DNA of 64,000 nt from Ensifer adhaerens (GCF_020035535.1 NZ_CP083349.1:2108001-2172000); one strand, 5' to 3'; positions 16,655-26,298 are shown, counted from the first letter of the stretch. Numbers and translations: made by a program. Notes: generated by a model not told the origin, from the letters alone.

Positions 16655-17028
16655 GCGCGGCTCCGGCCTTCCTTTTCTTGCGCTCTCAAAACCGTGCCAG
16701 TACATCCGTGGTCAAAGTCGAAAGCAACGCGCGACTGCGAGCGTCGTGCTCAACAGTTTGCTTGTATTAACGTTATAGGACCGGGCGCGTTTCTGGACAA
16801 GCTGTCCCTTTGGGCTACAGCACACGCCAGGGATTAGACTTGACGATGCATCTCGGCCGGAAAACAGGGCCGCTTTCCGACTTTTCACACCAAGACAATC
16901 AGCGATTACTTAATTATAGTGATCTAGACTGGCGGCCGCAGAGGCCAGCGCTCGGCGGCCCCCTCGATGGGGGCGGCCGTCCCGTTCGCGGGCGTCGTCA
17001 GGGTCGTTCGGCGCGCCTGGGGAGGCAT
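16655..17028. other. Right target duplication, terminator remnant and upstream region
   Basis: 16655-16664 is the right copy of the 10-bp duplication GCGCGGCTCC. 16665-16680 is the other half of the split terminator (GGCCTT, then CCTTTTCTTG). The rest holds no convincing gene. A G/C-rich dyad near 16956-16980 lies about 50 bases before the glycosyltransferase start. Confidence 0.7.
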
Positions 17029-18696
17029 ATGTCGGGGTTCGATCACAAGCACATGAATGGCGCGGTGCTTGCCGCGATCCTGGTGCTCGCCGCCCTCTTC
17101 CGCCTGCATGACGTTCAGCAGCCGCTGGTAGATGCCTTCAGCTGGCGCGAGGCCAGCACGGCGATGATGGCCGACAATTTCTTCCTGCGCAGCTGGAACA
17201 TCTTCTTTCCGGAGGTCAGCTGGACCGGACCGGACCCTTCCTATCAGGGCCGCGAGCTGCAGGTCATCTCCTATATCACCGCTCTTCTCTATGCCGTCTT
17301 CGGCTGGGACGACACCTGGGGCCGGCTCGTCGCCATCGCCTTCGGCGTATGGGGCGTCTTCGCGCTGCATCGGCTGATCGCGCGGCTCTGGGACGAGGCC
17401 CACGCCCATGCCGGCGCCTTCCTTTTGGCGATCATGCCGGGCGCTGTCATGATCGACCGCTCGTTCCTGCCGGATCCGGCCATGCTGGCGCTGGTGACGA
17501 CGGGCGCCTGGGCTTATGTCGCCTATCTTGAGAACGATCGCCTGCCCGTGCTCATCGCCGCCGGCCTGCTGACCACGATAGGCGTGCTCGCCAAGCTCCC
17601 GGGCATCGCCGTGGTCGTGCCGATGACCTACGCGACCTTTGTCATCCTGCACCAGCGCGGCAGGCTCAGCCTCGGCCGCCTGCTCGTGATCCTCGGTGTG
17701 GCGCTCGTCGCCGGCGCGCTGATCCTCGGCTACTATCGCTGGGCGCACTATCTCGGCACCAATTACCCGCCCTACCATGTGGCCGGCAGCGGCTACCTCT
17801 GGAGCGATGGCTTTGCCAGGTTCTTCGAAGAGGCTTTCTACATTCCCGCCACCTGGAAGATCGCCAGCAGCTGGCTCTTCACCCTGCCGGTGGTGATCCT
17901 CACGGGCATCGCGCTCCTGACCGCACCGCCGGCGGCAAACGAAGGGGCGCCGGACGACGCATCCGCCTCCAGCGCGCGCTGGTTCTTCCACGTCTGGTTT
18001 CTGGGGGCCGCGCTCGTCTATGTCTTCGCCGCGCGCGAGATCAAGACCAACCCCTGGAACTTCCATATCTTCAATGTGCCGATGGCGGCCCTTGCCGGGC
18101 GCGGCCTCATCCTGCTCGTCGGCATCGGCCGCGAACAGGGGTTGCACACCCGCGCGCTACGGCTTGCGGCCATCGCCGCCGTCGTCGTCATCGGCGGCAG
18201 CATCCCCGGCCTGTCGCTGATGAAAACGCCCTATGCCGATCACGGCGAAAAGCTCGGCACCAGGCTCAGCGAACTCAGCCAGCCCGGCGAGCTCGTCATC
18301 ACCGCAACGCCGACGATCGGCGATCCCGTGGCGATCTATTACAGCCGCCGCCGCGGCTGGGTCTTCCCGCCCGGCGGCGGCGAAACCGAATGGTCAATGC
18401 TGCTGGAAGACGACGACGCGATCGAGGCGCTGGAAGAACTGCGCGCCAGAAACGCCAGCTGGTTCGGCATCACCAAGAACGCCCGCGACATGCAGCGACG
18501 CCGCTTCCTCGAATACAACAAAGGCCTGATTGCCCACCTCGACAAGACAGCCGAGCGCGTCGTCGACGACGACACGATGCTGATCTACCGGCTGGCGCCG
18601 CCGGGAAACCGCGGCAAGGCTGGCCGCGGGCGCGCCGCGCGCATGCTCGCATCAGGTCCTGACGAGCAGCCGGTCCTGCCCGATGCCACCCCTTGA
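17029..18696 (+). CDS. ArnT/PMT-like membrane glycosyltransferase (family 39 type)
   Basis: 555 residues from ATG 17029, preceded by GGGGAGG; in-frame sequence further upstream is not protein-like. About 10-12 transmembrane helices run to residue ~400. The first outer loop carries acidic residues in DAFSWREASTAMMADNFF, the position of catalytic acidic residues in lipid-linked sugar transferases. The C-terminal third is soluble and probably periplasmic. By family it transfers a sugar from a polyprenyl carrier to a lipid or glycan; the acceptor is unknown. It lies just downstream of the IS, so IS-derived transcription could reach it. Confidence 0.75.
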   Translation: MSGFDHKHMNGAVLAAILVLAALFRLHDVQQPLVDAFSWREASTAMMADNFFLRSWNIFFPEVSWTGPDPSYQGRELQVISYITALLYAVFGWDDTWGRLVAIAFGVWGVFALHRLIARLWDEAHAHAGAFLLAIMPGAVMIDRSFLPDPAMLALVTTGAWAYVAYLENDRLPVLIAAGLLTTIGVLAKLPGIAVVVPMTYATFVILHQRGRLSLGRLLVILGVALVAGALILGYYRWAHYLGTNYPPYHVAGSGYLWSDGFARFFEEAFYIPATWKIASSWLFTLPVVILTGIALLTAPPAANEGAPDDASASSARWFFHVWFLGAALVYVFAAREIKTNPWNFHIFNVPMAALAGRGLILLVGIGREQGLHTRALRLAAIAAVVVIGGSIPGLSLMKTPYADHGEKLGTRLSELSQPGELVITATPTIGDPVAIYYSRRRGWVFPPGGGETEWSMLLEDDDAIEALEELRARNASWFGITKNARDMQRRRFLEYNKGLIAHLDKTAERVVDDDTMLIYRLAPPGNRGKAGRGRAARMLASGPDEQPVLPDATP

Positions 18697-18832
18697 GCGC
18701 CTCCGCCTGCCGCCTGAATTCTGCCTGTGTCGAACTCGACTTGAGGGGCAAAGACGCACAGCCGATCCAAGTGCGACTGCGGCATTGTCCGTCCAATAGC
18801 ACGGGCAACACTGTCGAGGCCAATGACGGTCC

Positions 18833-19594
18833 TCACCCGGACAGGTCGCCGGCGCGCCGGGCGCTCGGTGGCGCCACACGCCGGTCACCGTCGAACAACG
18901 GCCCGCCATGGGGTTGCAGTTCTTCTTCGGCAAGCCGGATCAATTCCGCCACCTGCCCTTCGCCCGCCTGCCGGAAGGCGGCATCGAAGCGCTCGGCAAG
19001 GCCCTCGTCCAGGTGAGAAACCAGCCGCGGCAGCCACTTGCCGCGACCGGACCAGTGCCCGCGCCCACGAAGCATCAGGTCAGCAAGCGGCGTCACCAGC
19101 TCGGCGGCGATGGTGCGTGTCTCGGCAGCCGGGCGTGGATCGCGAAGGTCGTCGATGAGGTCGGTGATCTGATAGCGAAGCGCGTCGCGCTGCTCCGACG
19201 TCAGCGGTGGCGGCCCCATCCCGAGACGCCGCCGCGCACCGTCCTGAAGTGCTTCAGCGCGTGCCAGCCCGCGGCCGACCGCGACGCCGCCCGCCAGCAT
19301 ATCCAGAAGCACCGGCCGGCCGCCTGCGACATCCTGATCGGCGAACCAGTTGAGCGTCTCGGCATCGTGCACGAAGGCCTCCACCGGAAACCCATGGGAA
19401 TGAAAACTCTCACGCCAGGCGGCGGGCACGGTCTCGTGCAGGACCACAAGGTCGATATCGGAGGACGCCGTGCCTTCGCCACGCAGGATCGAGCCCGCAA
19501 CAATGGCAAAGCTTGCCTTCGGAAAGCGCTCGGCGAGAACCGCCTCGGCCGCAGCCAGCGCCTCGGCCACACGGTCGTCACTCTTGCTGCACAT
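18833..19594 (-). CDS. Nucleotidyltransferase domain protein
   Basis: 253 residues. Start chosen at MCSKSDDRVA, preceded by GGGGG; the longer in-frame start lies inside the ftsZ2 terminator hairpin. The polymerase-beta-type motif GS-x9-SDIDLVVL is clear (AGSILRGEGTASSDIDL) with a later acidic residue in PVEAFVHD, giving the metal-binding Asp triad of this superfamily. It resembles antibiotic or small-molecule nucleotidyltransferases and uncharacterised proteins of the same fold. Substrate unknown. It is downstream of and collinear with ftsZ2 but separated from it by a terminator. Confidence 0.75.
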   Translation of the reverse strand: MCSKSDDRVAEALAAAEAVLAERFPKASFAIVAGSILRGEGTASSDIDLVVLHETVPAAWRESFHSHGFPVEAFVHDAETLNWFADQDVAGGRPVLLDMLAGGVAVGRGLARAEALQDGARRRLGMGPPPLTSEQRDALRYQITDLIDDLRDPRPAAETRTIAAELVTPLADLMLRGRGHWSGRGKWLPRLVSHLDEGLAERFDAAFRQAGEGQVAELIRLAEEELQPHGGPLFDGDRRVAPPSARRAGDLSG

Positions 19595-19609
19595 TCGAGC
19601 CCCCAAACG

Positions 19610-19652
19610 CAAGGATCCTCCCGATATGGCGTTCACATCGGGAGGATCCTTG
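19610..19652 (-). terminator. ftsZ2 terminator hairpin
   Basis: A perfect 16-bp stem (19610-19625 with 19637-19652), 11-nt loop, located 24 bases after the ftsZ2 stop on the minus strand. The following minus-strand sequence CGTTTGGGGG has only a weak T-run, so it could also act on plus-strand transcripts. Confidence 0.7.
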
Positions 19653-19675
19653 AAGGAAGCGATGGACGCGTGAAG

Positions 19676-20710
19676 CTATTGCAGCGTGCGGACCGGTGCC
19701 GGTGCCGGCTGGCCGGCGGCAGCGCCCGCGGCATTGTTGGCCGATCGGCCGGAATCGAGGCCGGTCGCGACGACGGAGACGCGGAAGGTGCCGTCGAGCG
19801 TGCGGTCAAAGATCGAACCGACGACGATGTCGGCTTCGTCATAGACTTCTTCGCGGATGCGGGTCGCGGCCTCGTCCACCTCGAACAGCGTCATGTCCAT
19901 GCCGCCGGAGATGGAGATCAAGACACCCTTGGCGCCGCGCATCGATACTTCGTCGAGCAGCGGGTTGGCGATTGCCGCTTCAGCCGCCTTCAGCGCGCGG
20001 CCCTCGCCGGTCGCCTCGCCGGTGCCCATCATCGCCCGGCCCATGCCCTTCATGACCGACTTCACGTCGGCGAAGTCGAGGTTGATCAAGCCTTCCTTGA
20101 CGATCAGGTCGGTGATGCAGCCGACGCCGGAATAGAGCACCCGGTCGGCGATCACGAAGGCATCGGCAAAGGTGGTCTTGGCATCGGCGATGCGGAACAG
20201 GTTCTGGTTGGGGATGACGATCACGGTATCGGCCGCCTCACGCAGGCGCTCTATTCCGAGCTCGGCCGTTTCCATGCGGCGTTTGCCCTCGAAGCTGAAC
20301 GGCTTGGTGACGACGCCGACCGTCAGGATGCCGGCCTTGCGCGCCGCTGCCGCAATCACGGGTGCCGCGCCCGTGCCCGTGCCGCCGCCCATGCCGGCGG
20401 TGACGAAGCACATGTGCGTGCCGCCAAGGTGGTCCATGATTTCGTCGATCGATTCTTCCGCCGCCGCCCGGCCGACATCCGGCAGCGAGCCGGCGCCGAG
20501 ACCTTCGGTCACGGCCGCGCCGAGCTGGATGATGCGCGACGACTTCGACATCGCAAGCGCCTGCGCGTCTGTGTTTGCCACCACGAATTCGACGCCCTGA
20601 AGCCCTTCGTTGATCATGTTGTTGATGGCGTTGCCGCCACCGCCGCCGACCCCGATGACAGTGATCTTCGGGCGCATTTCGGTGATCGTGGGCTTCTTGA
20701 AATCGTTCAT
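19676..20710 (-). CDS. ftsZ2: Short cell-division GTPase FtsZ2
   Basis: 344 residues. Start at [14 protein letters not shown], with AGGAG upstream. It has the complete tubulin-like GTPase core: GGGGGNA at 22-28, the signature GGGTGTG at 108-114, and the T7 loop NLDFAD that completes the active site at the dimer interface. It ends shortly after the core in a short Ala/Pro tail ([11 protein letters not shown]) and lacks both the long linker and the conserved C-terminal FtsA/ZipA-binding peptide of FtsZ1. Sinorhizobium meliloti is known to carry such a short, second FtsZ. It is separate from any ftsQA or mur cluster, as expected for a paralogue. Confidence 0.92.
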   Translation of the reverse strand: MNDFKKPTITEMRPKITVIGVGGGGGNAINNMINEGLQGVEFVVANTDAQALAMSKSSRIIQLGAAVTEGLGAGSLPDVGRAAAEESIDEIMDHLGGTHMCFVTAGMGGGTGTGAAPVIAAAARKAGILTVGVVTKPFSFEGKRRMETAELGIERLREAADTVIVIPNQNLFRIADAKTTFADAFVIADRVLYSGVGCITDLIVKEGLINLDFADVKSVMKGMGRAMMGTGEATGEGRALKAAEAAIANPLLDEVSMRGAKGVLISISGGMDMTLFEVDEAATRIREEVYDEADIVVGSIFDRTLDGTFRVSVVATGLDSGRSANNAAGAAAGQPAPAPVRTLQ

Positions 20711-20935
20711 GGCTTGTCTCCTAGAGCCGGCGCCTCGCGCGGCACCGGCAGCGGCGAATCGGGGCAGCTTGTATTTTAGGAATTGAAAAAAGCCATGGAG
20801 AAGGCAAGGAAAAAGGACGGAAGCGCTATCCACATAAGTATTTTAGCGGGGCCGGAAAGGCGGAAGAGACGGCTTTGGCAGCGCTCTGTTCGGGAATGTG
20901 TTTGGCCATGCAATCAACGCTTTAGGTGACTTCAC

Positions 20936-21119
20936 CCCTCGCCCTAACCCTCTCCCCGCAAGCGGGGAGAGGGGACGCGGACGGAGGCCACCTCGCCGAG
21001 TGGAACTGCCGCAAAACAACGCAGCGATTGGGAATGCCTGATGTAGAGCGAGCAGCTGCCGCGAGTCACCCTCTCCCCGTGACAACGGGGAGAGGGTGGC
21101 CGGCAGGCCGGATGAGGGG
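20936..21119. repeat. RIME-like palindromic intergenic repeat, copy 2
   Basis: The left palindrome around CCTCTCCCCGCAAGCGGGGAGAGG starts at about 20949, and a second around CCTCTCCCCGTGACAACGGGGAGAGG is at about 21069-21096, ending GGCCGGCAGGCCGGATGAGGGG. Outer edges CCCCTC and GAGGGG are inverted. It fills most of the 463-bp gap (20711-21173) between ftsZ2 and the GST gene; nothing else was seen there. Confidence 0.78.
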
Positions 21120-21173
21120 TCGATCTCGACATCTAGAGGCAATACGAGAGGCGCCCTTCCCTCAAACGTGGCG

Positions 21174-21782
21174 CTAAGCCTCAAAGCTCGGCCGCGAGCG
21201 CACCCGCTCCAGCCAGCGCTGGACGTTTTTCGCCGATGCCGGGATTTCCATGCCGAAGACGTCGCAGAGCCAGGCGGTGACGCCGGCGGTGATGTCGGCG
21301 ATCGAAAACTCCTCGCCGGCGAGATAGGGCCGACCATCGGAGAGCTCGTCGTCGAGCCAGCCCCACTTCTTCGGCACCGCCACCCGCTCGGTCTCGGCAA
21401 AGGCCGGAAACTGCGTCAGCCGCTCGGCGAAGAAGGCATCCGAATGCAGGGCCACATTGCCGACGGTGCCGAGGATGACCAGTTCGGCGCGACGGTTCCA
21501 CATCTCGACCTTGGCGCGGCTGACGGCGTCATGACCGAAAAGCTGCGGCTCACGCTTGGTCTCTTCGAGATAGCGGCAGATCGCGACGCTCTCGGTGATG
21601 ATCGTGCCGTCGTCGAGTTCGAGCACCGGGATCTGGCCGAGCGAATTGACTGCCAGGAACTCCGGCGCCTTGTGCTCGCCCTTGCCGAAATCGACATCCA
21701 CCATCGGCAGCGAAATCCCCTTCTCCGCCATGAAGATGCGAACGCGATACGAATTCGGGCCCATGCCCTGATAAAGCTTCAT
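21174..21782 (-). CDS. Glutathione S-transferase family protein
   Basis: 202 residues. The N-terminal thioredoxin-like domain starts MKLYQGMGPNSYRVRIFMAEKG, with the cis-proline and glutathione-binding region SLGQIPVLELDDGTIITESVAI at about 46-67. The C-terminal helical domain contains YLAGEEFSIADITAG, the conserved N-capping box region. Full length and apparently functional. Ribosome binding site AGGAGG is good. Substrate unknown; it stands alone. Confidence 0.87.
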   Translation of the reverse strand: MKLYQGMGPNSYRVRIFMAEKGISLPMVDVDFGKGEHKAPEFLAVNSLGQIPVLELDDGTIITESVAICRYLEETKREPQLFGHDAVSRAKVEMWNRRAELVILGTVGNVALHSDAFFAERLTQFPAFAETERVAVPKKWGWLDDELSDGRPYLAGEEFSIADITAGVTAWLCDVFGMEIPASAKNVQRWLERVRSRPSFEA

Positions 21783-22013
21783 CTTATCCTCCTGTCGATG
21801 AGGCTATCCGCCTCGTTCCTCCTCAACCGCATAGCGCGGAGTACCGATTGCTTATAGCAACCGGTTTTATTTAACTCAATGGTTTATTTCGTCTCCCCCG
21901 AAATTCCTGAATTGTCCGCCAGTCTCCCATTGCCTGGGATAAATCGGAAGCGGAGCGGCAGCTTGAATATCGTCGGCCATCATGCTTGCCTCCTTTGAAA
22001 CAGGAGCCCTGCC

Positions 22014-22310
22014 ATGTTCACCCGGTCTGCCGCCTTTTGCCTCGCCCTCCTCCTTGCCGCCAGCCAGGCGGCGGCAGCCCTTGCGCCGAACTATCAGCGC
22101 GCTCGCGAACTCAACGCCGTCATCAACGCGGTCGCCGTCGCCGTTCCCAAATATCCGATCGACAAGATCATCAGCCAGGGTCGCGACCGCTATGCGGTCA
22201 TCGCCGGCAAATGCACCGTCATCGCGCGGATCGTCGGCCTGCCATCGAAGCCCGGGGTGGTCGGCCCGCGCCAGTTCGAAGTCCAGCTCGACAAGCCCGA
22301 TTGCGATTGA
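22014..22310 (+). CDS. Exported hypothetical protein, 98 aa
   Basis: The signal peptide (MFTRSAAFCLALLLAASQAA, cleavage near AAAALA) is followed by about 75 residues, possibly a small alpha/beta fold with two cysteines (GKCTVI and PDCD-end). AGGAG is well placed before the ATG. It converges with the ABC transporter operon, whose last stop codon is 8 bp away. No family recognised. Confidence 0.7.
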   Translation: MFTRSAAFCLALLLAASQAAAALAPNYQRARELNAVINAVAVAVPKYPIDKIISQGRDRYAVIAGKCTVIARIVGLPSKPGVVGPRQFEVQLDKPDCD

Positions 22311-22318
22311 GGCCGACG

Positions 22319-23374
22319 CTAGAGCCGCCACCCCTGGCTGATGACGAAGCGCGCCGTTTCTCCCGGCATGATCGCCCTGTCGCCATAGGCCTTCAGCGCC
22401 TGGCCATCGGGCAGCGCCAGCGTCAGGGCGAAGCGTTCGCCTTCGAACACGCAGGAGATGACGCGAAACGCCATGCCCTCGCCGTCGTGGCGTACATGCT
22501 CCGGGCGCACGAGAATGTCACGCATTGGCACGTCACCAACGGCTGCGTTCCCCGCGCCCGCCTCGCCGCTACCGGCAAGTGCTGACCGCAGCGTCGGCCA
22601 CTCCAGCGCCCGCGGCGCGCCCTCCGGCACCGCCAGCTTGAGAACCGAGCCTCGGCCGATGAGGCCGCCGACGACGGCGCCTTCGGGCCTGGCGTAGATC
22701 TCGGCCGGTGGCGCCATCTGCATCAGCCGTCCCTCGGACATCACGGCGACATCGGTCGCAAGCGCCATCGCCTCGGCCTGGTCGTGTGTCACATAGATCA
22801 TCGTGGCACCCGAGCGCTCGTGGAAGATGCGGAAGGTCTCTTCCATCGATTTGCGCAGGTGCTGGTCGAGGTTGGCGAGCGGCTCGTCGAGCAGCACTAC
22901 GTCCGGCGAGGTCACCAGGCAGCGGGCGAGCGCCACGCGCTGACGCTGGCCGCCAGAAAGCGCTGCCGGCCGGCGATCGGCGTAGTCCGTCAGTTTCACC
23001 AGCGCCAGCGCATCACCGACGCTTCTTTGCCACGCCGAACCCGAAACCCCGCGCACCTTCAGCGGATAGCCGACATTTTCTGCCACCGTCATATGCGGCC
23101 ACAGCGCATAGGACTGGAACACCATCGCCATGTTGCGCCGTTCCGGCGGCAGCGCCCGTGCCGCGTCGGAAAGCCGTCTTTCACCGAAATCGATCGAGCC
23201 ATCGCTTGGCTGCTCGAACCCGGCGATCATTCTCAGCACCGTCGTCTTGCCGCAGCCCGACGGCCCGAGCAGCGCCAGGAAGCCGCCTTCTCGTACCGTC
23301 AGCGATACATCCGCCACCGCCGGCCGGCCGCCGCCGAAATGCTTGGTGAGATGATTCAGGATCAGTTGCGCCAT
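22319..23374 (-). CDS. ABC transporter ATP-binding protein (ferric/phosphonate class)
   Basis: 351 residues. Walker A GPSGCGKT at 37-44, signature LSGGQ at 139-143, Walker B LLDEP at 161-165, the H-loop in YVTHDQAEAMALA, and a C-terminal TOBE-like regulatory domain from about residue 240, as in PotA/FbpC-type ATPases. Start at MAQLILNHL, overlapping the permease end by 13 nt, so translation is probably coupled. Last gene of a binding-protein, permease, ATPase operon. Confidence 0.87.
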   Translation of the reverse strand: MAQLILNHLTKHFGGGRPAVADVSLTVREGGFLALLGPSGCGKTTVLRMIAGFEQPSDGSIDFGERRLSDAARALPPERRNMAMVFQSYALWPHMTVAENVGYPLKVRGVSGSAWQRSVGDALALVKLTDYADRRPAALSGGQRQRVALARCLVTSPDVVLLDEPLANLDQHLRKSMEETFRIFHERSGATMIYVTHDQAEAMALATDVAVMSEGRLMQMAPPAEIYARPEGAVVGGLIGRGSVLKLAVPEGAPRALEWPTLRSALAGSGEAGAGNAAVGDVPMRDILVRPEHVRHDGEGMAFRVISCVFEGERFALTLALPDGQALKAYGDRAIMPGETARFVISQGWRL

Positions 23375-25134
23375 GGCAGCACGCCTTCGGGAAGATATCT
23401 TGCGAGCGCCTCGAGTGCGGCCATCAGGGCGACGACCATCACCACGACAAGCACCGAGAGCGCGGCCGCAAGGTCTGACGAGCCGCTGTCGTCGAGGTTG
23501 AAGATGGCAACGCCGAGCGTCTGGGTGCCGGCAGACCAGAGCAGCGCCGAAACCGTCAGCTCGTTGGCGGCAATCAGAAAGACGAGGATGATCGCAGCGC
23601 CGGCGGCCGGCGCCACCAGCGGCAGGATCACGTCGCGCATGCGCTGCAGGAAACCCGCACCCGAGAGACGCGCCGCCTCCTCCAGCGACGGATCCATCTG
23701 CAGGAAGGCGCTCATGACAGGCTTGAGGCTGACGGCGAGGAACGAGGAAAAATAGGCGATGAGGATGATCCAGATCGTGCCGTAGAGCGAAACGTTGAGC
23801 AGAGGCAGCGCTGCTGCAAAGGTTAGGATGAAGGCGACCGCCAGCACGATGCCCGGCAGCGCATAGGGAATTTCGATGAGAATGCCGAGCGTATCCGCCA
23901 GCCACCCCTTGCGCCGGGTCATGAGATAGGCAGCCGGCACGGAGACCGCGAGCAGGCCGAGTGCTGCGCCGGTCGCAAGGAACATCGAATTGCCAAGCGC
24001 CTTCAGCGTCATCGCCTGGCGGAAGAGGATTTCTTCGTAAGCGCGCAGCGACACGGTCTGCCAGTTGAGCGGCACGCCATAGGCTGGCACCAGCGAGCTT
24101 GCGACAAGGGCTGACAGCGGCGCCACCAGCACGAGAAACAGGATTGCCACGAGGGCCAGTTCGACGACCACGCGGAAACGCCCGAGCGAAAAGGCGGCAT
24201 TGGCGCCGGAAATCCCGATGATGCGATAGTCCCGCCCCGCAAGCGCCCGCTGTTGCAGGATCAGCCCGGCGGCGGCGATCAAGGCGATCAGGCTGGAAAG
24301 CAGGGCGATCTCGCCGAAGGTGCCGGCGCCGAAACTTGCGAGCCGCGTATAGATCAGGGTCGGCAGCACCTCGATCCCCGCGGGAATGCCGAGGATTGCC
24401 GGAATGCCGAAATTGCCGACGCCGGAAACGAAGGCGATAGCAGCACCTGCAATCAACCCCGGCAACGACAGCGGCGCGACGATGTCGCGAAAGACGCGAA
24501 ATGGCGTGGCCCCGGCAAGCCGTGCCGCCTCCACCCCGTCGCGCGGCGCGGCGGAAAGCCCGGCTTTCAGCGCCAGGAAGACCAGCGGCGCATGCTGGAC
24601 GCCGAAAAGCAGCGAGATGCCAGCCAGCGAATAGAGCGGCTGCGGGCTTCCGAGCGGCGGTGCGATCCCGAGCGTCTTTAACAGCGGGCTCGCCGGCCCC
24701 GTCATCTCCACCCAGGCAAGCGCCGTCACCTGCGGCGGGATCATCATCGGCAGCATGAAGGCGAAGCTAAGCATGAGCTTGCCGCGCACATCCGTCAGCG
24801 CCACCGAGAAGGCAAAGAGCGCGCCGATGACGACGGAGACGACCATGCCGCCGGTCGCCGTTATCAGCGTGTTGCGGATCGCCGCAAAGGTCGCCGGCTC
24901 CGTGAGCACGCCAATCGACCGGCCAGAGACGAGCCCTGCGAAGCCGGCCTTCGCCAGGCTGAAGAGCGGCAGCAGGCAGAGGAGAAGCAGGCAGGCGAAA
25001 ACGAAGGGCACCAGCCAGCGCGGCTCCGCAGCAGGGCTCGCCCCTGCCCGCACCTTGGACACGCCGATCGTCCGGCCCTGAAAGGGAAAGCGCAGCCAGC
25101 GGGACCGGCTGCGCGCATCACTACGTTCCAGCAT
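23362..25134 (-). CDS. ABC transporter permease, fused two-domain (FbpB-like)
   Basis: 590 residues with about 12 transmembrane helices and two binding-protein-dependent permease domains in one chain, as in the ferric-iron FbpB/SfuB class. Each half has an EAA-type loop (VEAARLAGATPFRVFRDI and LEEAARLSGAGFLQRMRDVI). It begins 8 bp after the binding-protein gene and overlaps the ATPase gene. The polar N-terminal 40 residues are cytoplasmic. Substrate by family: ferric iron, or an organophosphonate or other small anion. Confidence 0.85.
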   Translation of the reverse strand: MLERSDARSRSRWLRFPFQGRTIGVSKVRAGASPAAEPRWLVPFVFACLLLLCLLPLFSLAKAGFAGLVSGRSIGVLTEPATFAAIRNTLITATGGMVVSVVIGALFAFSVALTDVRGKLMLSFAFMLPMMIPPQVTALAWVEMTGPASPLLKTLGIAPPLGSPQPLYSLAGISLLFGVQHAPLVFLALKAGLSAAPRDGVEAARLAGATPFRVFRDIVAPLSLPGLIAGAAIAFVSGVGNFGIPAILGIPAGIEVLPTLIYTRLASFGAGTFGEIALLSSLIALIAAAGLILQQRALAGRDYRIIGISGANAAFSLGRFRVVVELALVAILFLVLVAPLSALVASSLVPAYGVPLNWQTVSLRAYEEILFRQAMTLKALGNSMFLATGAALGLLAVSVPAAYLMTRRKGWLADTLGILIEIPYALPGIVLAVAFILTFAAALPLLNVSLYGTIWIILIAYFSSFLAVSLKPVMSAFLQMDPSLEEAARLSGAGFLQRMRDVILPLVAPAAGAAIILVFLIAANELTVSALLWSAGTQTLGVAIFNLDDSGSSDLAAALSVLVVVMVVALMAALEALARYLPEGVLPWRN

Positions 25135-25142
25135 TCCGGCAA

Positions 25143-26123
25143 TCAGTTCGTGCCGAAGATGCCGGAGAAGGTTTTGAGATCCGCGTCGGAATTCTTCACG
25201 GCTTCAGCGGCGTTGACCGGCAGCACCTTGATCGTCTCGCGCGCCGGATAGCCCTCAGGCAGCGCCACGCCGTTGCGGGCCGGGATATAGCCCATCTTCA
25301 CCGCCGCCTTCTGGCCTTCCTCGGACAGCAGGAAGTCAACGAACTTCTTGGCAGCATCCAGGTTCTTGGCGGTCTTCAGGATGCCGACCGGCTCGGTCAC
25401 GGCAGACACGCCCTCGGCCGGGAAGACGAACTCGACACGCGCGCCCTTGGCCTTCTCGCGGATCGCCATGAAATCGACGAGCATGCCATAGGCCTTCTCG
25501 CCAGTTGCAACTGCCTTCAGCACGCCGCCATTGCCGCCGGCAGCCGTCGCACCGTTTGCGGCAAGCGCCTTGTAATAATCCCAGCCGAGACCGTCGATGC
25601 CGGTCAGCGTCTGCGCATGGATCAGAGCCGCACCTGAGGTCAGCGGACTCGGCATGGTGACGAGACCCTTGGCCCCCGACTTCGCCAGGTCCTGCCAGCC
25701 CGCGGGCTTCATGGCGGCGGACGTGTTGTAGACGATGCCGGTCGTGATCATCTTGGTGGAGTAATAGGCACCGTCCGCATCATAGAGAGCTGCGTCGAAG
25801 TTCGCCGCTTCCGGCGACTTGTAGTCGGCGAGATGGCCTGCTTCCTTCAGCCGCTGCATCGTCACGGTGTCGGCGATGAGCAGCACGTCGGCGACCGGAT
25901 TGCCCGCCTCGATCTCGGCCATCAGCTTGGCCATGATCTTGGTCGTGCCTTCGCGCACCCACTCCACCTCAATGCCCGGATTTACCGCCTGGAACGCGTC
26001 GACCGTCGCCTGCGCATCCTCGTTCGGCTGGCTTGTATAGAGCACCAGTTTTTCGGCGTAAGCCGCGGTCGAAAGCAGGCCTGCGACCAGCGCGCCGGCA
26101 AGGACGGAAACGAACGATTTCAT
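25143..26123 (-). CDS. ABC transporter substrate-binding protein (ferric/phosphonate class)
   Basis: 326 residues. The signal peptide (MKSFVSVLAGALVAGLLSTA, cleavage near AYAEK) is followed by a class F type periplasmic binding fold: KLVLYTSQPNEDAQATVDAFQ at the mature N-terminus, then EAGNPVADVLLIAD and YVPARNG-like YIPARNGVALPEGYP near the C-terminus. This pattern is shared by ferric-iron and 2-aminoethylphosphonate receptors, and I cannot separate them without the ligand residues. First gene of the operon. Confidence 0.85.
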   Translation of the reverse strand: MKSFVSVLAGALVAGLLSTAAYAEKLVLYTSQPNEDAQATVDAFQAVNPGIEVEWVREGTTKIMAKLMAEIEAGNPVADVLLIADTVTMQRLKEAGHLADYKSPEAANFDAALYDADGAYYSTKMITTGIVYNTSAAMKPAGWQDLAKSGAKGLVTMPSPLTSGAALIHAQTLTGIDGLGWDYYKALAANGATAAGGNGGVLKAVATGEKAYGMLVDFMAIREKAKGARVEFVFPAEGVSAVTEPVGILKTAKNLDAAKKFVDFLLSEEGQKAAVKMGYIPARNGVALPEGYPARETIKVLPVNAAEAVKNSDADLKTFSGIFGTN

Positions 26124-26242
26124 GAGTATACCCTCGTGTTGAAACTGGCGCCGAGGGATAGAGCGGCCCTTTTACAGGGGTGTGACAGGAAAGAACGGCA
26201 AGCTGCCTGTCGCGCTCCCCGACCGGAAGAACACAAGCTCCC

Positions 26243-26271
26243 TTGACATGAAGTGTGGACCAAGAAAATCT
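26243..26271 (+). promoter_or_regulatory. Sigma-70-type promoter, small membrane protein
   Basis: TTGACA at 26243-26248, 17-nt spacer, AAATCT at 26266-26271, about 28 bases before the ATG at 26299. The -35 is perfect and the -10 is poor. Confidence 0.4.
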
Positions 26272-26298
26272 GCACGGAATGCGAGTAGAGGAACTACC

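Noticed and set aside
20936..21119. Possible small CRISPR or attachment site
   Set aside because: Two palindromes with one spacer, repeated elsewhere in other intergenic regions, fit a RIME-like element, not an array or att site.
26124..26298. Second ECF41 promoter (TGTCACA on the minus strand near 26179)
   Set aside because: TGTCACA is present on the minus strand, but no CGTC lies at the required spacing.
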